A stretch of 5,316 nucleotides of DNA from an uncultured Lachnospiraceae bacterium (lineage in GTDB: Bacteria > Bacillota_A > Clostridia > Lachnospirales > Lachnospiraceae), in the NCBI GenBank assembly GCA_900555005.1, contig USJM01000137.1, forward strand, positions 1 to 5,316, given 5' to 3'. The notes under the pieces were generated by a model. The model ran no database searches. It had not been told where the DNA came from and saw only the letters and a program-made list of their open reading frames with translations. The translations under genes and the position numbers were made by a program. Below, piece by piece: positions 1 to 5,212 of this stretch (position 1 is the first letter of the stretch; each line of letters starts with the position of its first letter).

Positions 1-919
1 CATCCATCTCAAAGGAGTTGCCGGTAGAACCATTCACAGAACCGACGCGGGCTGCGACCAGAAGGCCTGCAAGTCCCGCAAGAAGTCCCATATTCGCATA
101 AGCGATAAAGTAGACCTTCTTGGTGTCAATTCCGGAAAGCTGCGTCGCCTTCTCATTGCCGCCGACCGCGTAAAAGTAACGGCCAAATGCGGTTTTCGAT
201 GTGATGAACGCATAGATCAGGCAGATTGCCAGAACCCAGATCAGCATGACCGGAATGCCTTTGTAAGCTTTCAGTTTGAAGCTGTACCAAATCACCAGTG
301 CCGCGATGACAAACGCCTTGATGTAGTCGGAGGCAATGCTGTTCTGGCGGTATCCCTTCCTCGCCTTGCTCGCACGGGAGCGTACTGTATTGATCACGAC
401 AACCACTGCAATGATAACACCAACAATCACCGCTGTCATCTGTCCCGGCACATAGGAGGTGAACACGTTCAGGAAGCTCTTGTTGGAAATGGCGACCGTC
501 TTGTTGTCCAGGATGACACGGCCAAAGCCACGGAACATGAACATGCCGCCCAGTGTTGTGATGAATGGCGGAATATGCATGTAGCCGATCCAGAACCCGT
601 TCCACATACCGATCAGAAGTCCCATGATCAGACTGACGAGGATGGTCGCAGCCGACCCCCAGCCCTTGCCGAGCATCGTCGCCGCAAATCCGCCGACCAG
701 ACAGATGACAGAACCGACGGACAGATCAATGTTACCGCCTGTCAGGATGCAGAGCAGCATACCACAGGCCATCACCAGAACGTAGCCGTTCTGAAGCATC
801 AGGTTTGACATGTTCTGCGGCTGCAGCAGCCTTCCGCCCGTCAGCCAGGAAAACAATGCGAAGACAACCACCAGGGCAATGACCATGGTATATTTTTTAA
901 AGAAATCTCTCACTTTCAT
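1..919 (-). CDS. mmsB: Multiple-monosaccharide ABC transporter permease, MmsB/GguB type (3' end cut by window edge)
   Basis: This is the membrane channel subunit of a CUT2-family sugar importer. The reading frame is open from the ATG at 919 to the window edge, giving 306 residues with no stop. GguB-type permeases are usually close to 400 residues, so roughly the last quarter lies outside. Hydrophobic stretches lie near residues 12-28, 46-62, 66-84, 89-113, 161-177, 201-217, 222-240 and 270-291. Two stretches are typical of the RbsC/XylH permease family: GGNIDLSVGS at 62-71, and GRYFYAVGGNEKATQLSGID at 246-265, the cytoplasmic loop that is expected to contact the ATPase. A basic loop at about 180-192 separates the middle helices; I believe such an insertion is typical of GguB-like permeases. 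AAGGAG at 934-929, 9 nt upstream, supports the start. The gene begins 21 nt after the mmsA stop, so the two are almost certainly cotranscribed. The subfamily name rests on sequence style and on the adjacent GguA-type ATPase. Confidence 0.93.
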   Translation of the reverse strand, partial: MKVRDFFKKYTMVIALVVVFALFSWLTGGRLLQPQNMSNLMLQNGYVLVMACGMLLCILTGGNIDLSVGSVICLVGGFAATMLGKGWGSAATILVSLIMGLLIGMWNGFWIGYMHIPPFITTLGGMFMFRGFGRVILDNKTVAISNKSFLNVFTSYVPGQMTAVIVGVIIAVVVVINTVRSRASKARKGYRQNSIASDYIKAFVIAALVIWYSFKLKAYKGIPVMLIWVLAICLIYAFITSKTAFGRYFYAVGGNEKATQLSGIDTKKVYFIAYANMGLLAGLAGLLVAARVGSVNGSTGNSFEMD

Positions 920-940
920 CGCTTAAAGCTCCTTCCCTTC

Positions 941-2479
941 TCACTTGTTGACATCCATGATGCACTGCATGATGCGTTCCTGTGTCGCTTCCTCCGCAGT
1001 CAGCTCGCCGGCCATCTTTCCCTCGGAGAGGACATAGATACGGTCGCACATGCCAAGAAGCTCCGGCATCTCGGACGATACCATGATAACAGCCTTACCC
1101 TTGCTGACCATATCATTCATCAGACAGTAAATATCATATTTTGCCCCGACATCAATTCCTCTCGTCGGCTCATCGAGAATGAGGATATCCGGCTCGGCAA
1201 ACATCCATTTTCCAAGGAGAGCTTTCTGCTGGTTTCCGCCGGAGAGATTGCCGACCTTCTGCTCGACAGACGGTGTCTTGGTACCCATCTCGTCTTTCAT
1301 GACTTCCGCCTCATGGACTTCTCTGTCCACATCGATGATGCCATGATTGCAGACCTTATGCAGCGCCGCCAGTGTCGTGTTAAAGCGAATCGACTCCTTG
1401 AGAATCAGTCCGTTGGTCTTTCTGTCCTCGGTGACATACGCCAGTCCATGGCGAATGGCCTGCTCGGTATTGTTCAGCGTTACTTTCTTTCCGCTGATGA
1501 AAAGCTCACCCTTGATTCCGGTTCCATAGCTCTTCCCAAAGATCGACATCATCAGCTCTGTACGGCCGGCACCCTGCAGACCGGAGAACCCGACGATCTC
1601 GCCCTTGTTGACATGGAAGGAGATGTTGTTATCCACAATTTTCTCCGGATAGAGCGGATGGTGGACGGTCCAGTTCTTCACTTCCAGGGCGACTTCCTTC
1701 GAAACATGGTGTTCTCTCTCCGGATAGCGGTCGTCCATCGCCCGGCCGACCATCCCCTTGATGATCCTGGCTTCTGACATATCGTCGACACCCTTTTCCA
1801 GGGTCTCGATCGTCGAGCCGTCCCTGAGGATTGTGCAGCGGTCCGCCACATACTCGATTTCGTTCAGCTTGTGGGTGATGATGATGGAGGTCAGCCCGTT
1901 CTTCTTGAACTCCTTCAGGAGATCCAGCAGCATTCTCGCATCCTCATCATTCAGGGAGGATGTCGGTTCATCAAGGACAAGCAGCCTGACCTTCTTGGAG
2001 AAGGCCTTCGCGATCTCGACCAGCTGCTGCTTGCCGGTTCCGATATCCTTGATCAGGGTCTGGGCGGACTCTTTGAGTCCGACCATCTTCATATGTCTCT
2101 CGGCTTCACTGTAGGTTTTGTCCCAGTCGATGACGCCGTATTTGTTCTTGATTTCGTTGCCCAGGAACATATTCTCTCCGATGGACAGCATCGGGATCAG
2201 TGCCAGTTCCTGGTGAATGACGACAATGCCGTCCTTCTCACTGTCAGACAGTTTTTTATAATGGCACTCTTTTCCTTCGTAGATTACTTTTCCGCTATAA
2301 GAGCCGTAAGGGTACTGCCCACTCAGGACGTTCATCAGGGTAGACTTTCCTGCTCCGTTCTCACCGATCAGTGCATGAATCTCTCCCCGTCTGACTTCCA
2401 GATTTACATCATCCAGTGCTTTCACACCTGGAAACTCTTTTGTGATGTGTTCCATCACAAGAATGTTGTCTTCCGCCAA
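941..2479 (-). CDS. mmsA: Multiple-monosaccharide ABC transporter ATP-binding protein, MmsA/GguA type
   Basis: This 512-residue cytoplasmic protein carries two fused nucleotide-binding domains and should drive sugar import with the MmsB permease. Domain 1 has Walker A GENGAGKST (39-47), Q-loop Gln90 in VVIHQEL, a degenerate signature GTGKQQLVEIAKA (147-159), Walker B LLVLDE (166-171) and H-loop His203. Domain 2 has a degenerate Walker A GLQGAGRTE (300-308, Arg in place of Lys), a canonical signature LSGGNQQ (412-418), Walker B ILILDE (432-437), and SSE in place of the H-loop histidine (468-470). One intact and one degenerate ATP site is normal for RbsA/XylG/GguA proteins, so this is not decay. 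The YPYGSYSGK stretch (57-64) is GguA-like. The start is TTG; AAGGAGG at 2495-2489, 9 nt upstream, supports it over the ATG eight codons inside. The gene lies 284 nt after chvE and 21 nt before mmsB. The symbol gguA is also used for this family. Confidence 0.96.
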   Translation of the reverse strand: MAEDNILVMEHITKEFPGVKALDDVNLEVRRGEIHALIGENGAGKSTLMNVLSGQYPYGSYSGKVIYEGKECHYKKLSDSEKDGIVVIHQELALIPMLSIGENMFLGNEIKNKYGVIDWDKTYSEAERHMKMVGLKESAQTLIKDIGTGKQQLVEIAKAFSKKVRLLVLDEPTSSLNDEDARMLLDLLKEFKKNGLTSIIITHKLNEIEYVADRCTILRDGSTIETLEKGVDDMSEARIIKGMVGRAMDDRYPEREHHVSKEVALEVKNWTVHHPLYPEKIVDNNISFHVNKGEIVGFSGLQGAGRTELMMSIFGKSYGTGIKGELFISGKKVTLNNTEQAIRHGLAYVTEDRKTNGLILKESIRFNTTLAALHKVCNHGIIDVDREVHEAEVMKDEMGTKTPSVEQKVGNLSGGNQQKALLGKWMFAEPDILILDEPTRGIDVGAKYDIYCLMNDMVSKGKAVIMVSSEMPELLGMCDRIYVLSEGKMAGELTAEEATQERIMQCIMDVNK

Positions 2480-2488
2480 TCTGAGGAT

Positions 2489-2495
2489 CCTCCTT
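2489..2495 (-). promoter_or_regulatory. Ribosome binding site that fixes the TTG start of mmsA
   Basis: AAGGAGG is an almost perfect anti-16S match and ends 9 nt before the TTG at 2479-2477. The first in-frame ATG, eight codons inside the gene, has no comparable site at the right distance. The site therefore decides the start. A strong binding site may offset the weak TTG initiator. Confidence 0.8.
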
Positions 2496-2504
2496 CCCAG
2501 CAGT

Positions 2505-2557
2505 CTGCCTCAGGTCAGCCCGCTGCGCGATGCGCAGGGAAATTCTGCTTCAGGCAG
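2505..2557 (-). repeat. Nested inverted repeats just upstream of mmsA
   Basis: A perfect hairpin, CTGCGC-loop-GCGCAG, occupies 2523-2537 (6-bp stem, 3-nt loop). It is enclosed by a distal pair, CTGCCT at 2505-2510 and AGGCAG at 2552-2557, which could close a larger branched structure. The inner edge lies about 10 nt from the mmsA ribosome binding site, so the fold could influence access to it. The pairing is visible in the sequence; any role is inferred. Confidence 0.4.
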
Positions 2558-2613
2558 GTGGTTGTCCAGCCGGCTCATTCTGATTTTGCCCTGCCAGACA
2601 GGTTTCATATCGG

Positions 2614-2632
2614 ATGCCATGATGCATGGCAT
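2614..2632 (-). repeat. Perfect 7-bp inverted repeat in the chvE-mmsA gap
   Basis: ATGCCAT and ATGGCAT are separated by five bases, forming a compact hairpin or a dyad protein site. No T-run follows, so it does not resemble a terminator. It lies just beyond the large stem-loop at 2644-2685 in the direction of transcription. Confidence 0.45.
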
Positions 2633-2643
2633 AGATGGTTTAC

Positions 2644-2685
2644 CTGAAACAGGCGGGATGAATCATCCCGCCCATCCTGTTTCAG
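2644..2685 (-). promoter_or_regulatory. Large stem-loop between chvE and mmsA (possible mRNA-stabilising or processing element)
   Basis: Outer arms CTGAAACAG (2685-2677) and CTGTTTCAG (2652-2644) form 9 bp. Inner arms GCGGGATG (2671-2664) and CATCCCGC (2660-2653) form 8 bp around a 3-nt loop. A 5-nt bulge (2676-2672) sits on the 5' side. No T-run follows on either strand, so a classical intrinsic terminator is unlikely. Placed 78 nt after the binding-protein stop and before the ATPase gene, it matches the well-known arrangement (for example malE-malF) in which a hairpin protects the upstream message so that binding protein outnumbers the transporter. That role here is inferred. Confidence 0.65.
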
Positions 2686-2700
2686 CTTGTTGTGCTGTTT

Positions 2701-2743
2701 GCAGGCATTATGCGCTGCCTGCTGCGCTGAGTCTCAGCCGCAG
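2701..2743 (-). repeat. Two abutting hairpins just after the chvE stop codon
   Basis: The first hairpin spans 2743-2722: 9 bp (CTGC plus GCTGA arms around loop GAC on the minus strand) with one bulged base at 2739. The second spans 2722-2701: GCAGGCA and TGCCTGC, 7 bp with an 8-nt loop. They share base 2722, so they may compete at their junction. They start about 20 nt after the chvE stop. No T-run follows either one, so termination is not supported. They may add to 3'-end protection of the chvE message. Confidence 0.45.
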
Positions 2744-2763
2744 TGTCTGCAGCAGATTCCTCA

Positions 2764-3927
2764 TTACTGTGCCGGATGAAGATATCCGTCAGAATCCTGT
2801 GTATAGTAACCAGTGTCGACAAGCTTCTCAACAGCATTGTCCTTCGTGACAACATCCGGGACAAGGAGCAGAGACGGGATCACCTTATTAACTGCGGTGT
2901 AGGACTTGTCATCAAATGTGCAGTCGAATCCGAACTTTCTGCCGTCGATCCAGGACTGATCAACCGTCTCACCGTTCAGGATTGCCTGCGCCAGATCAAG
3001 CGTGACAACTGCTTCATTTGCGACTGCCTTGTAGACGGTCATGGTCTGAAGGCCATCCATCAGATTCTTCAGGTTTGCTTCATCACCATCCTGTCCGGTG
3101 ATCAGGACAGAATTCTTTCCAGCATAGTCAGACTGAATGGCCTGCGTCACGCCAAGAGCGGTGGAGTCGTTCGAGCAGAGCGCCACATCCAGCTGTGTTC
3201 CATCCGCATAGTAGGAACCGAGGATGTTCTGCATTCTGGACAGTGCCTTCTGTGTATCCCACTGAGCCGTCGCGACAGAATCGAAATCGGTCTGGCCGGA
3301 CGGAACCTTCAGTGTTCCCTTGTCCAGATACGGCTGAAGGACGTCCATTGCACCCTTGTAGAAGAAGGTTGCATTGTTGTCTGCCGGATCGCCGGCGGTA
3401 ATCTCCATGTTGTAGGTCTTGTCGCCCGCATTATCGAGATCCAGTGTATCGACGATGAACTTGCCCTGAAGTGTACCAACGGTGTAGTTATCGAAGGATA
3501 CATAGTAGGTATCATTATCGTTCTTGATCAGACGGTCATAGGCGATGACCGGGATGTTTGCGTCTGCTGCCTCATCCACAACGGTGTTGAGGGCCTCACC
3601 ATCGATGGCTGCGATGACAAGAAGATCAACCTTGTCAGCGATCATGTTCTGAATATCGGAAACCTGACGTCCGGAATCATTATCCGAATAGGTAACCTCT
3701 GTCGCATATCCGGCTTTCTTGAACTGCTCGTCCAGATAGGAGCCATCACGATTCCATCTCTCAAGGGACTGTGTCGGCATCGAGATTCCAATCTTCTTGC
3801 CTGCTCCAGATGCTCCCTCGGTAGCTGCCTCGGTAGCTGCCTCGGTCTCGCCTGCAAATGCAGAAACCGATCCGAACATTCCGACGACTGTAGCGATTGA
3901 CAGTGCGACTGCTAACTGCTTCTTCAT
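2764..3927 (-). CDS. chvE: Multiple-monosaccharide ABC transporter substrate-binding protein, ChvE type
   Basis: This 387-residue exported protein should bind an aldose and deliver it to the MmsB/MmsA importer. Residues 1-25 form a signal peptide: MKKQ, a hydrophobic core, then SVSAFA followed by GE, a plausible signal peptidase I site. No lipobox cysteine exists; the only cysteines are at 251 and 336. Residues 27-43 are a Glu/Thr/Ala/Gly-rich linker. The mature domain begins at KKIGISMPT (44-52) and follows the ribose-binding-protein fold. Likely sugar contacts typical of the family occur at ERWNRD (56-61), YDR (130-132), SND (252-254) and GQDGDE (278-283). ChvE of Agrobacterium is of similar size. 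The ATG at 3927 is chosen because GGAGG at 3940-3936 lies 8 nt upstream and the signal peptide starts there; an upstream in-frame ATG at 3972 would add 15 residues before the signal peptide. The ligand (galactose, arabinose, xylose or glucose are possible) cannot be determined from sequence alone. Confidence 0.94.
   Translation of the reverse strand: MKKQLAVALSIATVVGMFGSVSAFAGETEAATEAATEGASGAGKKIGISMPTQSLERWNRDGSYLDEQFKKAGYATEVTYSDNDSGRQVSDIQNMIADKVDLLVIAAIDGEALNTVVDEAADANIPVIAYDRLIKNDNDTYYVSFDNYTVGTLQGKFIVDTLDLDNAGDKTYNMEITAGDPADNNATFFYKGAMDVLQPYLDKGTLKVPSGQTDFDSVATAQWDTQKALSRMQNILGSYYADGTQLDVALCSNDSTALGVTQAIQSDYAGKNSVLITGQDGDEANLKNLMDGLQTMTVYKAVANEAVVTLDLAQAILNGETVDQSWIDGRKFGFDCTFDDKSYTAVNKVIPSLLLVPDVVTKDNAVEKLVDTGYYTQDSDGYLHPAQ
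3817..3846 (-). repeat. 12-bp in-frame tandem repeat in chvE linker
   Basis: The unit CTCGGTAGCTGC (plus-strand reading) occurs at 3817-3828 and 3829-3840, with a further 6 bp at 3841-3846. It encodes the repeated Ala-Ala-Thr-Glu segment just after the signal peptide. A 12-bp unit keeps the frame if copies are gained or lost, so linker length may vary between strains. Confidence 0.75.
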
Positions 3928-3984
3928 CTCATTTTCCTCCGTGATAGATGAATGGTTTATTTTTTGCCACATTGCACCGTGGCT

Positions 3985-4005
3985 GTAACTGTCGTTACTA
4001 TATCA
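3985..4005 (-). promoter_or_regulatory. Candidate chvE operon promoter: extended -10 with a dyad at the transcription start
   Basis: On the minus strand, TGATATAGT (4005-3997) matches the extended -10 pattern TGnTATAAT with one mismatch in the hexamer. Transcription would start near 3990, giving a leader of about 60 nt before chvE. No good -35 is present at 16-18 nt spacing (TTTCTT-like only), which fits an extended -10 or an activator-dependent promoter. A perfect dyad, GTAAC-N4-GTTAC (3998-3985), overlaps the -10 end and the predicted start, where a repressor would act. The site is preceded by the galM terminator, so chvE needs its own promoter. Confidence 0.5.
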
Positions 4006-4008
4006 TGG

Positions 4009-4063
4009 TCACATTCACGAAGAAATAGAATTAATTGTTCACATTTAGCCTATTTTTGCCTAT
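4009..4063 (-). promoter_or_regulatory. Two pairs of short direct repeats upstream of the chvE promoter
   Basis: AATGTGA (minus strand) occurs at 4045-4039 and 4015-4009, exactly 30 bp apart, about three helical turns. ATAGGC occurs at 4063-4058 and 4053-4048, exactly 10 bp apart. Both pairs lie between the galM terminator and the candidate -10. Helically phased direct repeats near a weak -35 are typical of AraC-type activator sites, but no regulator gene is in the window and chance is possible in AT-rich DNA. Confidence 0.3.
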
Positions 4064-4071
4064 ACAGTGAC

Positions 4072-4109
4072 AAAAAATACCCTCTGGCAGGATAATTTTG
4101 CCAGAGGGT
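4072..4109 (-). terminator. Rho-independent terminator after galM
   Basis: A perfect 11-bp stem (ACCCTCTGGCA at 4109-4099 on the minus strand after complementing, paired with 4089-4079) encloses a 9-nt loop and is followed by ATTTTTT. It begins 52 nt past the galM stop. The plus strand has no T-run after the stem, so it acts in one direction. It separates galM from the chvE-mmsA-mmsB unit. Confidence 0.93.
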
Positions 4110-4160
4110 GATTTGGAAGCAATATTTTGCTAATGTTAACCGGTTGTTATACAGGCCGGA

Positions 4161-4922
4161 TTAACGAACTGAAAACTTATAGCAGGTCATGGACTGGAAC
4201 AGCTCTCCGCCCCGGAGGATCGGCTTCAGGAACCCGTCCTGGTTGATCGAATTCGGGAAATACTGTGTTTCCAGACAGAATCCGCATCGTTTTCCATAGA
4301 CGGCGCCATTCTTTCCCTTCTCCCCCTCTGTAATGAAATTGCCAGCATAGAACTGGAATCCCGGAAGATCTGTGAAGGCTTCCATGCAGATGCCGGTCTT
4401 CGGCTGGTAGGCTTCCGCAAACTTCACACGCGCTGTACGTTCCTGCTGCAGGACAAAATTGTGATCGTACCCTCCGACATACTTCAGCTGATCATTGTCG
4501 TCTGCGATATCACGCCCGATTGTCTTCGGCTCAGTAAAGTCAAAGGGAGTCCCGGCTACGGGAGCAATCTCCCCTGTCGGGATTGCCTCGTGGTCCCGTA
4601 CGGGTGTATAGGCCTTCGCCGCAAGCTGGAGAACCGTATCCTCAATGCTGCCGGAATCATGTCCGCCCAGGTTAAAATAGGTGTGATTGGTCAGATTGCA
4701 GACGGTATCCCTGTCGCTTTCCGCCTGGTACTGAAGCAGAAGCCTGTCATCCTCTGTCAGCGTATAGGTAACGGAAGCTTTGAAGTTTCCCGGATACCCC
4801 TGTCTGAGATCCGCATCCTCGACCGAAAGCGTAACAGAGCTGTCCGTCTGCCCCGTTAATGTGAAGGTTCTTTTGTCAAAGCCATCCGGTCCTGAGTGCA
4901 GATTATTCTGATTGTCATTCAC
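4161..4922 (-). CDS. GalM C-terminal fragment with the catalytic residues
   Basis: This frame runs 253 residues from a possible GTG at 4922 to TAA at 4161. It contains all four family active-site positions: His9 in NNLHSG, His80 in TNHTYFNLGG, Asp153 in GYDHNFVL and Glu218 in CLETQYFPN. By position these correspond to the His96, His170, Asp243 and Glu304 of Lactococcus GalM. The GTG overlaps the upstream TGA as GTGA, which resembles translational coupling, but no ribosome binding site precedes it. It would lack the first strands of the beta-sandwich and is unlikely to fold alone. Confidence 0.6.
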   Translation of the reverse strand: MNDNQNNLHSGPDGFDKRTFTLTGQTDSSVTLSVEDADLRQGYPGNFKASVTYTLTEDDRLLLQYQAESDRDTVCNLTNHTYFNLGGHDSGSIEDTVLQLAAKAYTPVRDHEAIPTGEIAPVAGTPFDFTEPKTIGRDIADDNDQLKYVGGYDHNFVLQQERTARVKFAEAYQPKTGICMEAFTDLPGFQFYAGNFITEGEKGKNGAVYGKRCGFCLETQYFPNSINQDGFLKPILRGGELFQSMTCYKFSVR

Positions 4923-5212
4923 AGACAGCTGATAGGTCTGTCGTTCAGCGTGAAACGGGCTTTGTCGATCCGGTTTCCGGACCGGCCGATGCAGGCGCCG
5001 AAATAACAGCCGCCCTTGTAGTAGCCATCCGGACTGTCATAGCCCAGAACCAGATCCTGCATCTTTTCATTCTTGTCCTGAAACAGAATCGACACAATCG
5101 TTGCACCCAGATCTGTCACCTGAACCTGTGTCCCCTTCCCGTTTCTGATCGTATACAGGGAAAGTGTCTTTCCCTCCTTGTCCGTTCCGAACCTGCTCTG
5201 TGTTACAGACAT
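4919..5212 (-). CDS. GalM N-terminal fragment before the frameshift
   Basis: This frame of 97 residues begins at the ATG at 5212, supported by GGAGG at 5225-5221, 8 nt upstream. It carries the family's first strands: LGATIVSILFQD (35-46), DLVLGYDS (53-60) and the GxCxGRSGNRI element (74-82) that precedes the active-site loop. Residues 93-97 (PISCL) are read out of frame and do not match the family. Alone it lacks every catalytic residue, so it would be inactive. Confidence 0.6.
   Translation of the reverse strand: MSVTQSRFGTDKEGKTLSLYTIRNGKGTQVQVTDLGATIVSILFQDKNEKMQDLVLGYDSPDGYYKGGCYFGACIGRSGNRIDKARFTLNDRPISCL

Larger units (their letters stand above)
4161..5212 (-). pseudogene. galM: Aldose 1-epimerase (mutarotase), interrupted by a one-base frameshift
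   Basis: GalM interconverts alpha and beta anomers of aldoses such as galactose in the cytoplasm. Joined across the break, the gene would encode about 350 residues, the usual family length. The break lies near 4936/4937. Upstream the frame reads LNDR and then runs to a TGA at 4921-4919; the other frame continues TYQLSVNDNQNNLHSG, matching the family pattern in which a TYQL-like segment precedes the NNLH motif. Restoring one A (AGA-ACC for AGACC on the minus strand) rejoins everything. There is no slippery heptamer at the break, so programmed frameshifting is not supported. All catalytic residues survive and no other lesion is seen, which suggests either a recent mutation or a sequencing or assembly error. 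It could therefore be an intact gene in the living organism. Confidence 0.85.

Noticed and set aside
153..605. Open frame of 150 codons on the minus strand
   Set aside because: It lies wholly inside the permease gene in another frame. Its composition (many His, Gln and Cys, no membrane segments) is that of a shadow, while the frame from 919 gives a clean family protein.
2483..2492. GAGGATCCTC palindrome overlapping the mmsA ribosome binding site, considered as a hairpin masking translation
   Set aside because: The palindrome has no room for a loop, so it cannot form a useful hairpin within one RNA; it is probably chance.
1871..2647. Plus-strand open frame of 258 codons opposite mmsA
   Set aside because: It is antisense to the ATPase; its protein shows no family motif and its start has no ribosome binding site.
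2743..3900. Plus-strand open frame of 385 codons opposite chvE
   Set aside because: It is antisense to a well-supported binding-protein gene, has no ribosome binding site or recognisable domain, and arises from the codon bias of the real gene.
3928..3972. In-frame upstream ATG that would lengthen ChvE by 15 residues
   Set aside because: It would place polar residues ahead of the signal peptide, and the ribosome binding site at 3940-3936 would fall inside the gene. The ATG at 3927 fits both signals.
3966..3983. GCCAC/GTGGC hairpin in the chvE leader followed by AAAAAA, considered as an attenuator or riboswitch
   Set aside because: It has only 5 bp with an 8-nt loop, no T-run on the transcribed strand, and the leader of about 60 nt is too short for a known sugar-related riboswitch.
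4138..4145. AACCGGTT palindrome between the galM stop and its terminator, considered as a LacI-type or cre operator
   Set aside because: Only 8 bp are symmetric, flanking bases do not match the cre consensus, and it lies about 140 nt upstream of the candidate chvE promoter inside the galM 3' end.
4919..4940. Programmed -1 frameshift in galM
   Set aside because: The junction AGACCTAT has no slippery heptamer and no evident stimulatory structure; a single-base deletion explains the data better.
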